A stretch of DNA of 64,000 bases from Scytonema hofmannii PCC 7110 (GTDB lineage: Bacteria > Cyanobacteriota > Cyanobacteriia > Cyanobacteriales > Nostocaceae). A model generated the notes under the pieces. It ran no database searches. It was given only the letters and a program-made list of their open reading frames with translations, and had not been told where the DNA came from. The translations under genes and the position numbers were made by a program. Location: NCBI RefSeq assembly GCF_000346485.2, contig NZ_KQ976354.1, forward strand, positions 7,426,283 through 7,490,282. Reading direction: 5' to 3'. Shown in pieces: positions 9,878 to 18,192 of this stretch (position 1 is the first letter of the stretch; each line of letters starts with the position of its first letter).

Positions 9878-10723
9878 TTAATTCAATTGCGACCGCAAAG
9901 ACTGTACCTCTTCAAGAGATAATCCTGTAAACTTCACCACATCTTCAGGTGTGATGCCATTTTTTAGTAAGTTAACAGCAACTTGCTGAATCCCTTCTTC
10001 GAGACCTTCGGCACGACCTTCGGCACGACCTTCGGCACGACCTTCGGCACGACCTTCGGCACGACCTTCGGCACGACCTTCGATTCTAGCTTCATCCCAG
10101 ATATCTTGATAAATGACAGATTCTTTCATTATTTCCTTTTTCAGTACTTTTTTAATCAACCCCTTATCCAATACTAAACCCGCTAAGATGGCTGTTGCTG
10201 CAGCCACATTGCTTTGTTGTCGCCGGTCATCAATTCTGTCTATTTCTCTTGCCACTTGCTTGAGTGTCGCTTCGCGCCCACCTTCGTCTGCTTGGCATAA
10301 TACTGCAAATGGTAATAGACCTACATATTGTGACAACACTTCTTTTGGCTGTTCCCAAAGACGAATGACGTTGAATTCATGAAGAGTGCCAGGAATTGAA
10401 AAGGTATTTTTATACACCTCTTCTGAGTCTGTCTGTTTCAAGTAAATGACCACTTGATACATCCGCTTTTCGGGAAAGCGACGATAACCTCGCACGCGGT
10501 AATCTATCATGCGAAATGGGATGTCTTTATCCGGGTTGGTTTGGAACTCCAAATGAAGTATCACCTCTGGGGACTCTAATAGAATTAGTGCGTCGGCACG
10601 AATTGGTTCGAGAGATAGTTCGCTTGGACTTAACTCGGTTAAAGCAATTGGTTCTCCAATGAGCCAAGAAGCAAAGTCAGTGGAGAAAGTTTCTGCTAGG
10701 AATTTACAAACGTTATCAAACAT
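9878..10723 (-). CDS. Rpn-family (PD-(D/E)XK) nuclease/putative transposase
   Basis: 281 residues. The N-terminal two thirds match the Rpn recombination-promoting nuclease family common in cyanobacteria: FDNVCKFLAETFSTDFASWL, then ADALILL and VILHLEFQTNPD supplying the Asp and Glu-x-Gln of the nuclease core, and RMIDYRVRGY. The C-terminal tail is EGRA repeated six times, encoded by a perfect 12-bp tandem repeat, then a short helical end. Whether it cuts DNA here is inference. Such genes often sit in variable regions, as here beside an insertion sequence. Confidence 0.85.
   Translation of the reverse strand: MFDNVCKFLAETFSTDFASWLIGEPIALTELSPSELSLEPIRADALILLESPEVILHLEFQTNPDKDIPFRMIDYRVRGYRRFPEKRMYQVVIYLKQTDSEEVYKNTFSIPGTLHEFNVIRLWEQPKEVLSQYVGLLPFAVLCQADEGGREATLKQVAREIDRIDDRRQQSNVAAATAILAGLVLDKGLIKKVLKKEIMKESVIYQDIWDEARIEGRAEGRAEGRAEGRAEGRAEGRAEGLEEGIQQVAVNLLKNGITPEDVVKFTGLSLEEVQSLRSQLN
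10004..10075. repeat. 12-bp coding minisatellite (6 copies)
   Basis: Six identical units ACCTTCGGCACG in the plus direction, reading Glu-Gly-Arg-Ala on the minus strand inside the Rpn-like gene. Copy-number change would stay in frame, altering only tail length. Confidence 0.95.
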
Positions 10724-10792
10724 TACAACATGTTACCATCTTCAATACCAATTGCTACTTCTTTATAATCTTTTGTTGAAGTAAATTTGGCA

Positions 10793-10868
10793 TTAAGGTT
10801 TGACCTCTTTCCCAATCCATTTATCTAGATGTTGATGTTGATAATCTGCTAGCATATCTAGTAATTTT
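10793..10868 (-). pseudogene. 3' end of LOG gene cut off by the ISL3 insertion
   Basis: Read on the minus strand this segment encodes LLDMLADYQHQHLDKW and a few more residues to a TAA at 10795-10793. This is the C-terminal helix expected for LOG-family proteins, but it has no start. It joins in frame to the truncated LOG gene at 12765-13281 once the element 10869-12764 and one copy of the 8-bp duplication are removed, giving a 194-residue protein. Confidence 0.9.
10861..10868. repeat. Target-site duplication, left copy
   Basis: GTAATTTT directly outside the left end of the ISL3 element; the identical octamer lies outside the right end at 12765-12772. Eight base pairs is the duplication length known for ISL3-family transposition. 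Confidence 0.92.
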
Positions 10869-10982
10869 GGTTCTTCAGTACTTGTTATGCTAAAATAACA
10901 AGTACTGAAGAGGGAACAGGGAACAGGGAACAGGGAACAGTGAAGAAAGGAAAAAGGAAAAAGGAAAAAAGGGAAGAGAGCG

Positions 10983-11342
10983 TTATTCTAGCTTCTTAAT
11001 GAGGGCAATAATCATTCGACTCTCTTCTCGTAGCAAAGAAATAATTGGTTCTATATCTTCTTGTTTAGATAGACCTACCCGATGCGATAGAATAACGTGT
11101 GTTTCTAATTCATTAACCGAGCCTTGAGCAATATTCAGAAATCTAATGTATTCAAGTGTCAATCTTCTTCCATATCCCTCGGCTATATTGGCTGGAATAG
11201 AGACAGCGGATTTCCTAATTTGTTGTACCATGCCATATAACTCGTCTTTGGGAAAAGGTTTAGTCAAAAAATAGCACTTTTCGGCTATATCCATACCTTT
11301 TTGCCAGATTTTTAAGTCTTTAAAATCATTAATCTCTGCCAT
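10983..11342 (-). CDS. Four-helix-bundle protein (23S rRNA IVS-encoded family), passenger in ISL3 element
   Basis: 119 residues from the ATG at 11342 (MAEINDFKDLKIWQKGMDIA). The conserved IRKSAVSIPANIAEGYGRR and YIRFLNIAQGSVNELETHV define the four-helix-bundle family first seen in rRNA intervening sequences. Function is unknown; related proteins accompany diversity-generating retroelements and other mobile DNA. It lies inside the terminal repeats of the ISL3 element, 38 bp after the transposase and in the same direction, so it moves with the element. A longer form starting at 11363 is possible but fits the family less well. Confidence 0.9.
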   Translation of the reverse strand: MAEINDFKDLKIWQKGMDIAEKCYFLTKPFPKDELYGMVQQIRKSAVSIPANIAEGYGRRLTLEYIRFLNIAQGSVNELETHVILSHRVGLSKQEDIEPIISLLREESRMIIALIKKLE

Positions 11343-11380
11343 GAAAACCCTCAAGATTATCAAAATTCATCAATGTTTAG

Positions 11381-12662
11381 TTAGCAATTGAAATGCCAAG
11401 TTAATAGGCACCGAATTCGAAAGTTGTCAAAATTTCTAAAACCATAAGCAGCGCGTTTGATGAGCTTGAGTTTGTTATTAATACCTTCTACAACTCCGCT
11501 TGTTGTCCTATTATCAAAGTAAGCAACGATCTCATCTAGCCAACGAAGTATTGTGTTATAGCTCTTAGGAAAATGTTTTTTCGCTTTAAATAACCATGTT
11601 CCTAGTTTAAATAATCCGGCTTCCCAATTACTTATTGTTTCAAAAATTTGTCGAATTTCCTCTTTTAATTCATGCATGATTTTTAGACTAGGAGAAACTT
11701 GTTTGACTTCAATTAATTTCTCTTGTTGGACTTGATTTAGATCTTCTTCATTCTTAAGTAAAATATATTTACTTTTTGTAAGTCCTTGTAAAATTTTTTC
11801 ACTGTCTGCTTTATCTTGAGGAGATTCCGCTTTTTTTATAACTGATTCTATTTGACTTTTTTCTCTCTTTCTTTGTGTATCTAGTTCCTTGTTTATCTGT
11901 ACCATTACATGAAATCTGTCAGCCACTACTTGTGCATGAGGCATTAATTCTTTCACTAAACTTTTATAACCTTGCCATAAATCTATACTCACTTCTTCTA
12001 TTTTATCTAAAACATCATTCCCCCATTCAATTAAGATTTCTCTTATGACTTCTTGTGTGCGCCCATGTAAAATTGTAATTGGTTTAGATGTATCCAAATC
12101 TGTTAAGACTGCACAGTAATTTCCATGACCTTTCACCAAAGCTATTTCGTCAATTCCCAGTCTTTTTAATCCGTCATGTTTTGATGAAGATAATCCTGTA
12201 GATGCATCTTTTAACATTCTTTCTATTTCTTCTGTCGTCACAATTCCTTTGGATGCAACACTGTGAATATCGTTTTCTAAAACGTCTTGTATTATTTTTT
12301 GAGCTAATCTTTTTGTATATGTCCTTTTTCGGCTTACGAAATCTAATTCTTCACTAAAAGGTTTTTTACACACCTCACATTTGAATTGTATAAAAGTTTA
12401 TTTCTAAAAAAACTGGTTTTTCTCCAAATGGTAAGTCTTTTACTATGTATCGATGATTTTGATGTAATCTATGACTTACGGTTCCACAACGTAGGCAAAT
12501 ACTATAATCAGAAATTGATTCGGTTTGTAGTATAAGTCCAATTCCAGCATGAAGCCGATGGGATATGACTTTTACCCCTTCTATATCCAGAATTTCCGTT
12601 AAAGCTTTAATACCTTTTTTCCTTACCATAACTGTTAGATTTACAAAAATGTTATCAGGCAA
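11381..12662 (-). pseudogene. ISL3-family transposase, frameshifted
   Basis: Two adjacent frames together give a full transposase of about 425 residues. 12375-12662 holds the N-terminus with the first half of a zinc finger (CLRCG); 11381-12373 holds the second half (CEVC, just upstream of its first Met) and the DDE catalytic domain: LGIDEIALVKGHGNY (Asp), IDLWQGYKSLVKELMPHAQ (Asp), SGVVEGINNKLKLIKR (Glu). The frames differ by one base at a run of four A/T around 12392-12395. This is a disabling indel or, less likely, programmed slippage. The catalytic triad is otherwise intact. Confidence 0.9.
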
Positions 12663-13281
12663 GGCAAACAGAAAACTTCGTTTCTTTCTTCACTGTTCCC
12701 CGTTCCCTGTTCCCTGTTCCCTCTTCAGTACTTGTTATTTTAGCATAACAAGTACTGAAGAGCCGTAATTTTTCTGGTTCTGATGCTTCTAAAACTAAGG
12801 AACGATGGGTAGGCCGTAAAAATTCTTCAGTCACGGCTTTATCAAAAAATGCTAGCAAAGAATCGTAATAACCATTTATATTGAGTACGCCACAAGGCTT
12901 TTTATGCAATCCCAATTGTGACCATGTTAAGATTTCGCAAAACTCTTCGAGGGTTCCAAGACCTCCAGGAAGTGCCACGAAAGCATCGGCAATTTGCGAC
13001 ATCATGGTTTTACGTTCGTGCATGGAATTAACAATATGAAGCTGTGTAATTCCATTGTGAGCAATTTCTTTGGCAACCATAAATTCTGGAATAACACCGA
13101 TAACTTCTCCTCCTGCTGCAAGAGTAGCATCAGCGAGCGCACCCATTAGCCCTACTTTGGCACCCCCGTAAACTAAACCTAGCTGTCGTGTTGCTAGCAC
13201 TTCACCTAACTGTTTGGCTGCTTGTTTGTAAGCTGGTTGTGCTCCTCTTCTAGAAGCACAAAATACACAAATATATTTCAC
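12655..13281 (-). pseudogene. LOG-family (TIGR00730) protein, C-terminus replaced by ISL3 sequence
   Basis: Rossmann-fold nucleotide-binding protein of the LOG family; plant and bacterial LOGs release cytokinin bases from their ribotides (phosphoribohydrolase), and many bacterial members are annotated as putative lysine decarboxylase. 208 residues from a GTG start. YGGAKVGLMGALADA and the active-site motif PGGLGTLEEF are intact. Native sequence stops after SEPEKL (residue 172); the last 36 residues (from RLFSTCYAKI) are read from the insertion sequence. The true C-terminus is at 10793-10868. It may retain activity, but the final helix is lost. Confidence 0.9.
12765..12772. repeat. Target-site duplication, right copy
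   Basis: GTAATTTT, identical to 10861-10868; marks the right boundary of the ISL3 element within the LOG gene. Confidence 0.92.
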
Positions 13282-13317
13282 GTTTTACTTTGCCTCTTTT
13301 AAATGAAATAATGTTAT

Positions 13318-13435
13318 GGAACCGCAGATGAACGCAGACGAACGCAGATAAATTTGTACTTCGATCAGATGCAAACCGCTATAATCCCCAATCCCTCAAT
13401 CCAAAATCCAAAATCTAAAATCCCAAATCCAAAAT
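13318..13435. repeat. Intergenic repeats upstream of LOG
   Basis: Three units of a 9-10 bp repeat (GATGAACGCA-like, 13325-13352) followed by CCAAAAT-type heptamers (13388-13435). Both types recur elsewhere in the window. Confidence 0.65.
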
Positions 13436-13439
13436 GAGA

Positions 13440-15944
13440 TTATTTCGATTTGGGATAAGCGATGCGCTTGTGATGAAATTGTTGCCAAACTTGTAGGAAA
13501 ATTTCTGCAATTTGAGACATTTCCTCTCGTGTTAATCCCGATGCATCTAATTGATTGTCTTGCCACTTAGCTCGGAGTATATTATTGAGCATGACTAAAG
13601 CTTGTTCTGGGGAAACCTCTTTGAGCGATCGCAAAGCGGCTTCGCAGGAATCTGCTAACATGACAATACCTGTTTCCCTTGATTGAGGGACGGGACCTTC
13701 ATAACGAAAATCAGCTTCATCTACTTTTAAATTCGGGTCTGCTTGCGCCATTTGTTGCGCTTGATGGTAGAAATAAGCAATTTGCATTGTTCCCTGATGT
13801 TCTGGAATAAATGCTTGAATTAGTGAAGGTAAACTGTGTTTTCTTGCCATCACCAACCCTTCACTAACGTGCTTTTTAATGATTTGTGCGCTTTTCCAAG
13901 GGTCTTGAATTTCTGTATCGTGTTTATTGGGTCTCCCCATTTGATTTTCAATAAATGCCATGGGGTCGTGCATTTTACCAATATCGTGATATAAGGCACC
14001 CGCTCGTACAAGTTCGACATTACACTTCAAAGACTTGGCAGCTGCCTCAGCAAGGGTGGCAACAAGTAGCGTGTGTTGAAAAGTACCTGGAGTTTCAGTA
14101 GCAAGTTTTTTTAACAAAGGACGGTTGGGGTTAGCTAATTCTGATAAACGGATTGAAGTCACCAGATCGAAGAGTTTTTCTAAATATGGGCTTAACCCCA
14201 ATGCCACTATACTCCAAGCTAAACTGGACAGCGCAAACAATACAGCATTTTGGATAACTGTATAATATGGGAAAACACCCAATGCGGCGCTCAGTAGCAG
14301 TCGGAGAACTAGATAAACACCGCCCTGAGTTAAAGCGATCGCAACACTTAAAAGCGCTAGTTCCTCACGGGAGTGCAGTTTTTGTGCCATACAACTCCCT
14401 AAAATTCCTGCTGCTGTCCCAGCTAAAAGAGTGACTTTACTAACATCTAAACTTATTGGTAGCACTATCGACAGTAGCCCTATAACTGTAATTCCCAAAC
14501 GGGGTCCATAGAAGCTACCCAACAACAAACCAACAGCACTCCAAGTTGTGTGTGGCGTACCCAGAGTGATCGCTAATGGTGTACTGAGTGTTAGCAGTAA
14601 TATGAGCAGGCGATCGCTTTGTCTTAATTTACATTGACTTCGCCGTTCCAAAATAGCAAAAAAGCCAACCGCCCCAGTCACCGTTATTCCGAGTTGTATC
14701 AATCCTTGCCAGTTAATCTCGCGACGAATGAGGTGATAATACTCCAGAACTTCAAAATCAAACGCAGTGATTTTTTCTCCCCTGCGAACAATCAACTCAC
14801 CTTTTCGCACAGTCACCATCACCGGTTTGACACCAGCCGCCGCTTTTGCTGCCATAAGTTGCGTTCGTAATTTATCAGTTTGAAGATTGGGTTGTAGCAC
14901 CGCTAACAGCAGTTTGATGGCCAAACGCTCAGCAACATTTGGCACTAATGTATGTACGTGTAAAGTGACTGCATCTGTAATAATGTGGGGAGGAAGTCCA
15001 GGCGGTATACCTTGGGTGAGAATTCTTTGTGCAGTTTGCTGAATTCCCACTTGTGTCTTCGCCCAGTCATCATCTGAGATGTCAAGAAGGGAAGTTGCAT
15101 CATAAACTGTTTCGGGTTTAGCCCCTATCAGATCTGAAAGTTTCGTACTCGCGATCGCATACCCTTGACGGACTTTGATAATTTGAGCGATAAGTGAGGA
15201 GAAGTTTTGCTCGTTTGCGGATAAACGGTAGGTTTCTAATTCCTGCACGGCTTGGGCAAAGTCAGCATTGCGAAACAAATCGTTTGCTTTTAAATCCTTT
15301 GTACCCAGGTTTTCTTTATTTGATAGCCCTTGCTTGTACTTTCCAGTGTTGTCTACAGCAAGTAGCAACGCTTGCCATTCCCAATGAGAACACGATCGCA
15401 CGTAACGCTGGGTTGAGACGGATAAAATAAAAGTATCAAAAAATGGAAAAGCTCCCAAAGACGAGCGAATGTTGTTCCCTTCACTCAAAATTTGTTGTAA
15501 ATTTTGTTGAATTTCTTCATTAATTTGTGGATTGACCATTAAAACTGGCGTGGAGCTTGTACTAGCAGCTTTGCGCTGTTCTTCTGTTTGTTTCTTATTC
15601 TCAATACTGGCTTCTTCGGGTGCTTTAATGGTCTGTGGCGCAATAGCTCCGATTTGCAACTGCGGCTGATTGTACAATTTTTGTCCTAGAACTCCTGTAA
15701 GAGATAGGACTGCGATCGTAAACACAACAGGGGAATGCTTGCCGTTCAAACAACTAAGAACAACTGTATAAACTCCATTTCTACGTTTAACTGTCTTCGT
15801 AGTTGAACTTGCCGAGCTTAATGTTTGATGTTTGTCTATCTCACTTTTGTCTAATACGTAGGACTGATGGCGTAACTCTTTGTACTGTCGCCGCCATTCA
15901 ATCAATTTCTGGGTCACGGACACAAAAAATTGCTGCGTTTTCAT
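13440..15944 (-). CDS. PgpH-like 7TM-HD membrane phosphohydrolase
   Basis: 834-residue membrane protein of the 7TMR-HD family; characterised members (PgpH) hydrolyse cyclic di-AMP. Order: cytoplasmic N-terminus (1-70), first membrane helix (about 75-90), extracytoplasmic 7TMR-HDED domain (about 95-405, opening IGAIAPQTIKAPEEASIENK), seven membrane helices (about 415-620), and a cytoplasmic HD domain with the metal-binding pair at about residue 653 in AGALYHDIGKMHDP plus later conserved EHQGTMQIAYFYHQA. In cyanobacteria its activity has to be inferred. A single gene, flanked by repeats. Confidence 0.9.
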   Translation of the reverse strand: MKTQQFFVSVTQKLIEWRRQYKELRHQSYVLDKSEIDKHQTLSSASSTTKTVKRRNGVYTVVLSCLNGKHSPVVFTIAVLSLTGVLGQKLYNQPQLQIGAIAPQTIKAPEEASIENKKQTEEQRKAASTSSTPVLMVNPQINEEIQQNLQQILSEGNNIRSSLGAFPFFDTFILSVSTQRYVRSCSHWEWQALLLAVDNTGKYKQGLSNKENLGTKDLKANDLFRNADFAQAVQELETYRLSANEQNFSSLIAQIIKVRQGYAIASTKLSDLIGAKPETVYDATSLLDISDDDWAKTQVGIQQTAQRILTQGIPPGLPPHIITDAVTLHVHTLVPNVAERLAIKLLLAVLQPNLQTDKLRTQLMAAKAAAGVKPVMVTVRKGELIVRRGEKITAFDFEVLEYYHLIRREINWQGLIQLGITVTGAVGFFAILERRSQCKLRQSDRLLILLLTLSTPLAITLGTPHTTWSAVGLLLGSFYGPRLGITVIGLLSIVLPISLDVSKVTLLAGTAAGILGSCMAQKLHSREELALLSVAIALTQGGVYLVLRLLLSAALGVFPYYTVIQNAVLFALSSLAWSIVALGLSPYLEKLFDLVTSIRLSELANPNRPLLKKLATETPGTFQHTLLVATLAEAAAKSLKCNVELVRAGALYHDIGKMHDPMAFIENQMGRPNKHDTEIQDPWKSAQIIKKHVSEGLVMARKHSLPSLIQAFIPEHQGTMQIAYFYHQAQQMAQADPNLKVDEADFRYEGPVPQSRETGIVMLADSCEAALRSLKEVSPEQALVMLNNILRAKWQDNQLDASGLTREEMSQIAEIFLQVWQQFHHKRIAYPKSK

Positions 15945-16255
15945 TACCTATGACCGCAGTTCCTTACGTTATTAGCTTAAAACAACACCATCCGGAGCGG
16001 AAACACACTTTTAGCAGATTTGTCACAATTGCTCCCTGGGAATTACGATTTTGGATTTTGGATTTTGGATTAGGGGATTTTGGATTGAGTAAAGCTTTTT
16101 CTAGGATTACTTTCACCTAACTTGCTGTCGCATTCTTGTTACAAATTGATACAACTTCCTTAAGATTAGTATGAAAATATACTACATTTTATAAATATTT
16201 ATTGATTTGCGTGTATTGGTATGCACCTCACAGCATAAAAATGATGGGAATAGCA
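15945..16255. other. Intergenic region, no gene seen
   Basis: Contains a run of GATTTTGG-type heptamers (16045-16085) and AT-rich DNA. No credible ORF, RNA or promoter pair stands out. Confidence 0.5.
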
Positions 16256-17203
16256 TTAGCGCAGCCGAATGACGCGAGGAGCTGCTATTGCCTGTGAGGG
16301 CGACCAGAAACTCGACCCCAACAAACTCTTTTCTTCGCCAAACTCATTTGAATCACGAGCAATATCATACACTCCTGACCACACTGCCATTAGTGTCTTT
16401 ATTAATCTTAACATATTATAAGAGCTAGCTATTTGCCACTTTTGAGCTAAATTTGAACGATCAAGTGAGATTTGCCAAGTCAGGGGAATACCTGCTGTGC
16501 TGTTATATGCTCCTGATAAAGCACCCGTCAATGTAGCGATCGTTTTTGAGTAACGACCCAACCTATCTGCTCGTAATACTGCAAGACTAAAATCTTCTAG
16601 CGTACTAAGAAAACAGTAAAATGCCATAGCTATGACGTTTCCTGGCTTTTCTTCTCTGGTTAACTCAGCTTGTGCGCTGTCTAACCCCGCGCCACTTTCT
16701 AATAAATTCTTAACTTTTAATAGCTGTTTTGGCAAACTTGTTGGTGTTTCTCCAATAAAGGAAATGGTTTGGGGGATGAGGGTGGCTGGGGTCAGTTTTT
16801 CCGTTAGAGATTGAGCGATCGCATAACTTACTGCTAGCATTCCGTCTCTTATCATTGGATCGCTCTGCCAAAATTCTGCGATCGCGATCGAGTTTTGGCG
16901 CAACTTAATTAAATTTTCATGAAAAAATAGTACCACTGGTACAGATGCGGGAATAACTGACAACCCATCTTCTAGTTGTATTCCTTGCTCTTGCTGCTGC
17001 TTGCACCAACGAGCGCTAGTCTCAATCGGCGAAAGTGCAATCAAACTTTCAGTATAAGAAGTTGCTATTTGGCTCCAATGCATAGCTTCTTCTGATAGCA
17101 CTTGTGCATTCTCAGAAACATCTTTATTCCTTAAAGCTGTGTTTTCCCCAATAATTGCCCCTAGTAAGACTCCATGACAGCGATTTAAAAGTGAATAACG
17201 CAT
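16256..17203 (-). CDS. ADP-ribosylglycohydrolase-like protein, probably catalytically altered
   Basis: 315 residues from the ATG at 17203 (MRYSLLNRCHGVLLGAIIGE); a longer frame starts 51 bp upstream but adds unrelated residues. The opening GVLLGAIIGE and late LTGALSGAYNSTAGIPLTW follow the all-helical ADP-ribosylglycohydrolase fold. The usual Gly-Asp after the first helix is Gly-Glu-Asn and no TDDT-like metal motif is visible, so hydrolase activity is doubtful. It lies 65 bp after aroQ in the same direction and is probably co-transcribed. Confidence 0.7.
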   Translation of the reverse strand: MRYSLLNRCHGVLLGAIIGENTALRNKDVSENAQVLSEEAMHWSQIATSYTESLIALSPIETSARWCKQQQEQGIQLEDGLSVIPASVPVVLFFHENLIKLRQNSIAIAEFWQSDPMIRDGMLAVSYAIAQSLTEKLTPATLIPQTISFIGETPTSLPKQLLKVKNLLESGAGLDSAQAELTREEKPGNVIAMAFYCFLSTLEDFSLAVLRADRLGRYSKTIATLTGALSGAYNSTAGIPLTWQISLDRSNLAQKWQIASSYNMLRLIKTLMAVWSGVYDIARDSNEFGEEKSLLGSSFWSPSQAIAAPRVIRLR

Positions 17204-17268
17204 AAAATAAATATGAATTGATGAATTATGAATGCTAAATGATTCACAATTCATAATTCATTTATAAT

Positions 17269-17730
17269 TCATAATCTTCTTAAGTGATGCACTAACGCCT
17301 GTAAGCCCAACGTATAGCTTTGTGCACCAAATCCGCTAATTTGCCCAATCACTACTGGAGCTATGTACGAGTGATGGCGAAAATCTTCCCTGCGGTAGAT
17401 GTTACTTAAATGCACTTCTACTGTCGGTAAATTCACAGCAGCGATCGCATCTCGTAATGCCACACTTGTATGGGTGTACGCGCCAGCGTTAATCAAAATA
17501 CCATTATGTTGCCCCAGTGAGTCATGAATAGCGTCTACTAAAGCACCTTCATGGTTTGATTGTATTGGATAAATTTTTGCTTGCACTTTTGCACCTTCAT
17601 CTTCCAAAATCCGATTGATTTCGGCTAGTGTCAGCGAGCCATAAATTCCTGGCTCTCGCTGTCCGAGGAGATTAAGGTTAGGTCCGTGCAATACTAGAAT
17701 ACTTAGGGACGCTGATGACAAGCCTTGCAC
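17269..17730 (-). CDS. aroQ: 3-dehydroquinate dehydratase, type II
   Basis: Third step of the shikimate pathway, making 3-dehydroshikimate. 153 residues. ILVLHGPNLNLLGQREPGIYG includes the catalytic Tyr and Arg of the lid loop; INAGAYTHTSVALRDA and VEVHLSNIYRREDFRHHSY complete the type II signature with the catalytic His. It begins 12 bp after a small conserved ORF and precedes the ADP-ribosylglycohydrolase-like gene, so the three likely form one operon. Confidence 0.97.
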   Translation of the reverse strand: MQGLSSASLSILVLHGPNLNLLGQREPGIYGSLTLAEINRILEDEGAKVQAKIYPIQSNHEGALVDAIHDSLGQHNGILINAGAYTHTSVALRDAIAAVNLPTVEVHLSNIYRREDFRHHSYIAPVVIGQISGFGAQSYTLGLQALVHHLRRL

Positions 17731-17742
17731 CTTGTGTTACTC

Positions 17743-17880
17743 TTATCTACGGCGCGAGCGGTCTTCTACTGGAATTGGAATCAATTCCGGCTCTGGCTCT
17801 GAAGCTGGTCCTAGAATGGCTTCTATCAACTTTTGTGCCAGTTCCCTAAGTTTTTCTAGCAGGTTTTCTATATAATCCAT
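17743..17880 (-). CDS. Small conserved protein, 45 aa
   Basis: MDYIENLLEKLRELAQKLIE begins a 45-residue protein: an amphipathic helix of about 25 residues, then an acidic proline tail (PASEPEPELIPIPVE) and a basic end. AGGAG lies 11 bp before the ATG. I recall similar short proteins in other filamentous cyanobacteria, but no function is known. It is the first gene of the presumed operon with aroQ 12 bp downstream. Confidence 0.65.
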   Translation of the reverse strand: MDYIENLLEKLRELAQKLIEAILGPASEPEPELIPIPVEDRSRRR

Positions 17881-18192
17881 TGAACTGAACGCTCCTAAGC
17901 TACTCATTCAATATGTTTATTATTACACGGAGAAACTGCAGTATCTTTGCACTTTTGGCTGATAGATAGGTTTCTCCCATACCTTTCTAATTGGGTATGT
18001 GCCATCTATAGGATGTAGCCTGTATTTTACGTACTCGACGTCCCAATTTTTGGCTGTGTTGCTATTTTATCAGAAAAATTGGTTAGTGGTTAGTGGTTAG
18101 TGGTTAGTGGTTAGTGGTTAACCAATGCCCAATGCTCATTTTCATCAACCCGCACAGTTTACTCAAAACAACTAACAACTAACAACTAACCA
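17881..18192. other. Intergenic region with GGTTAGT heptamers
   Basis: Five tandem GGTTAGT units at about 18080-18121 and inverse-complement ACAACTA units at 18165-18198 running into the topA stop could pair into a long stem. The upstream half (17881-18060) should contain the promoter of the 45-residue ORF and aroQ, but I cannot point to clear boxes. Confidence 0.5.

Larger units (their letters stand above)
10869..12764 (-). mobile_element. ISL3-family insertion sequence with passenger gene
   Basis: 1896-bp element with long terminal inverted repeats. Both ends begin GG(T/C)TCTTCAGTACTTG, continue as a 15-bp-armed palindrome with an 8-nt loop, then four GGAACAG-type heptamers; the inverted match covers about 85 bp (10869-10955 and 12680-12764). 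It is flanked by 8-bp direct repeats GTAATTTT. Inside are a frameshifted ISL3 transposase and, downstream on the same strand, a four-helix-bundle gene. It interrupts a LOG-family gene. Confidence 0.92.

Noticed and set aside
9983-10177. Plus-strand frame with repeated GTTF
   Set aside because: Antisense shadow of the 12-bp minisatellite in the Rpn-like gene.
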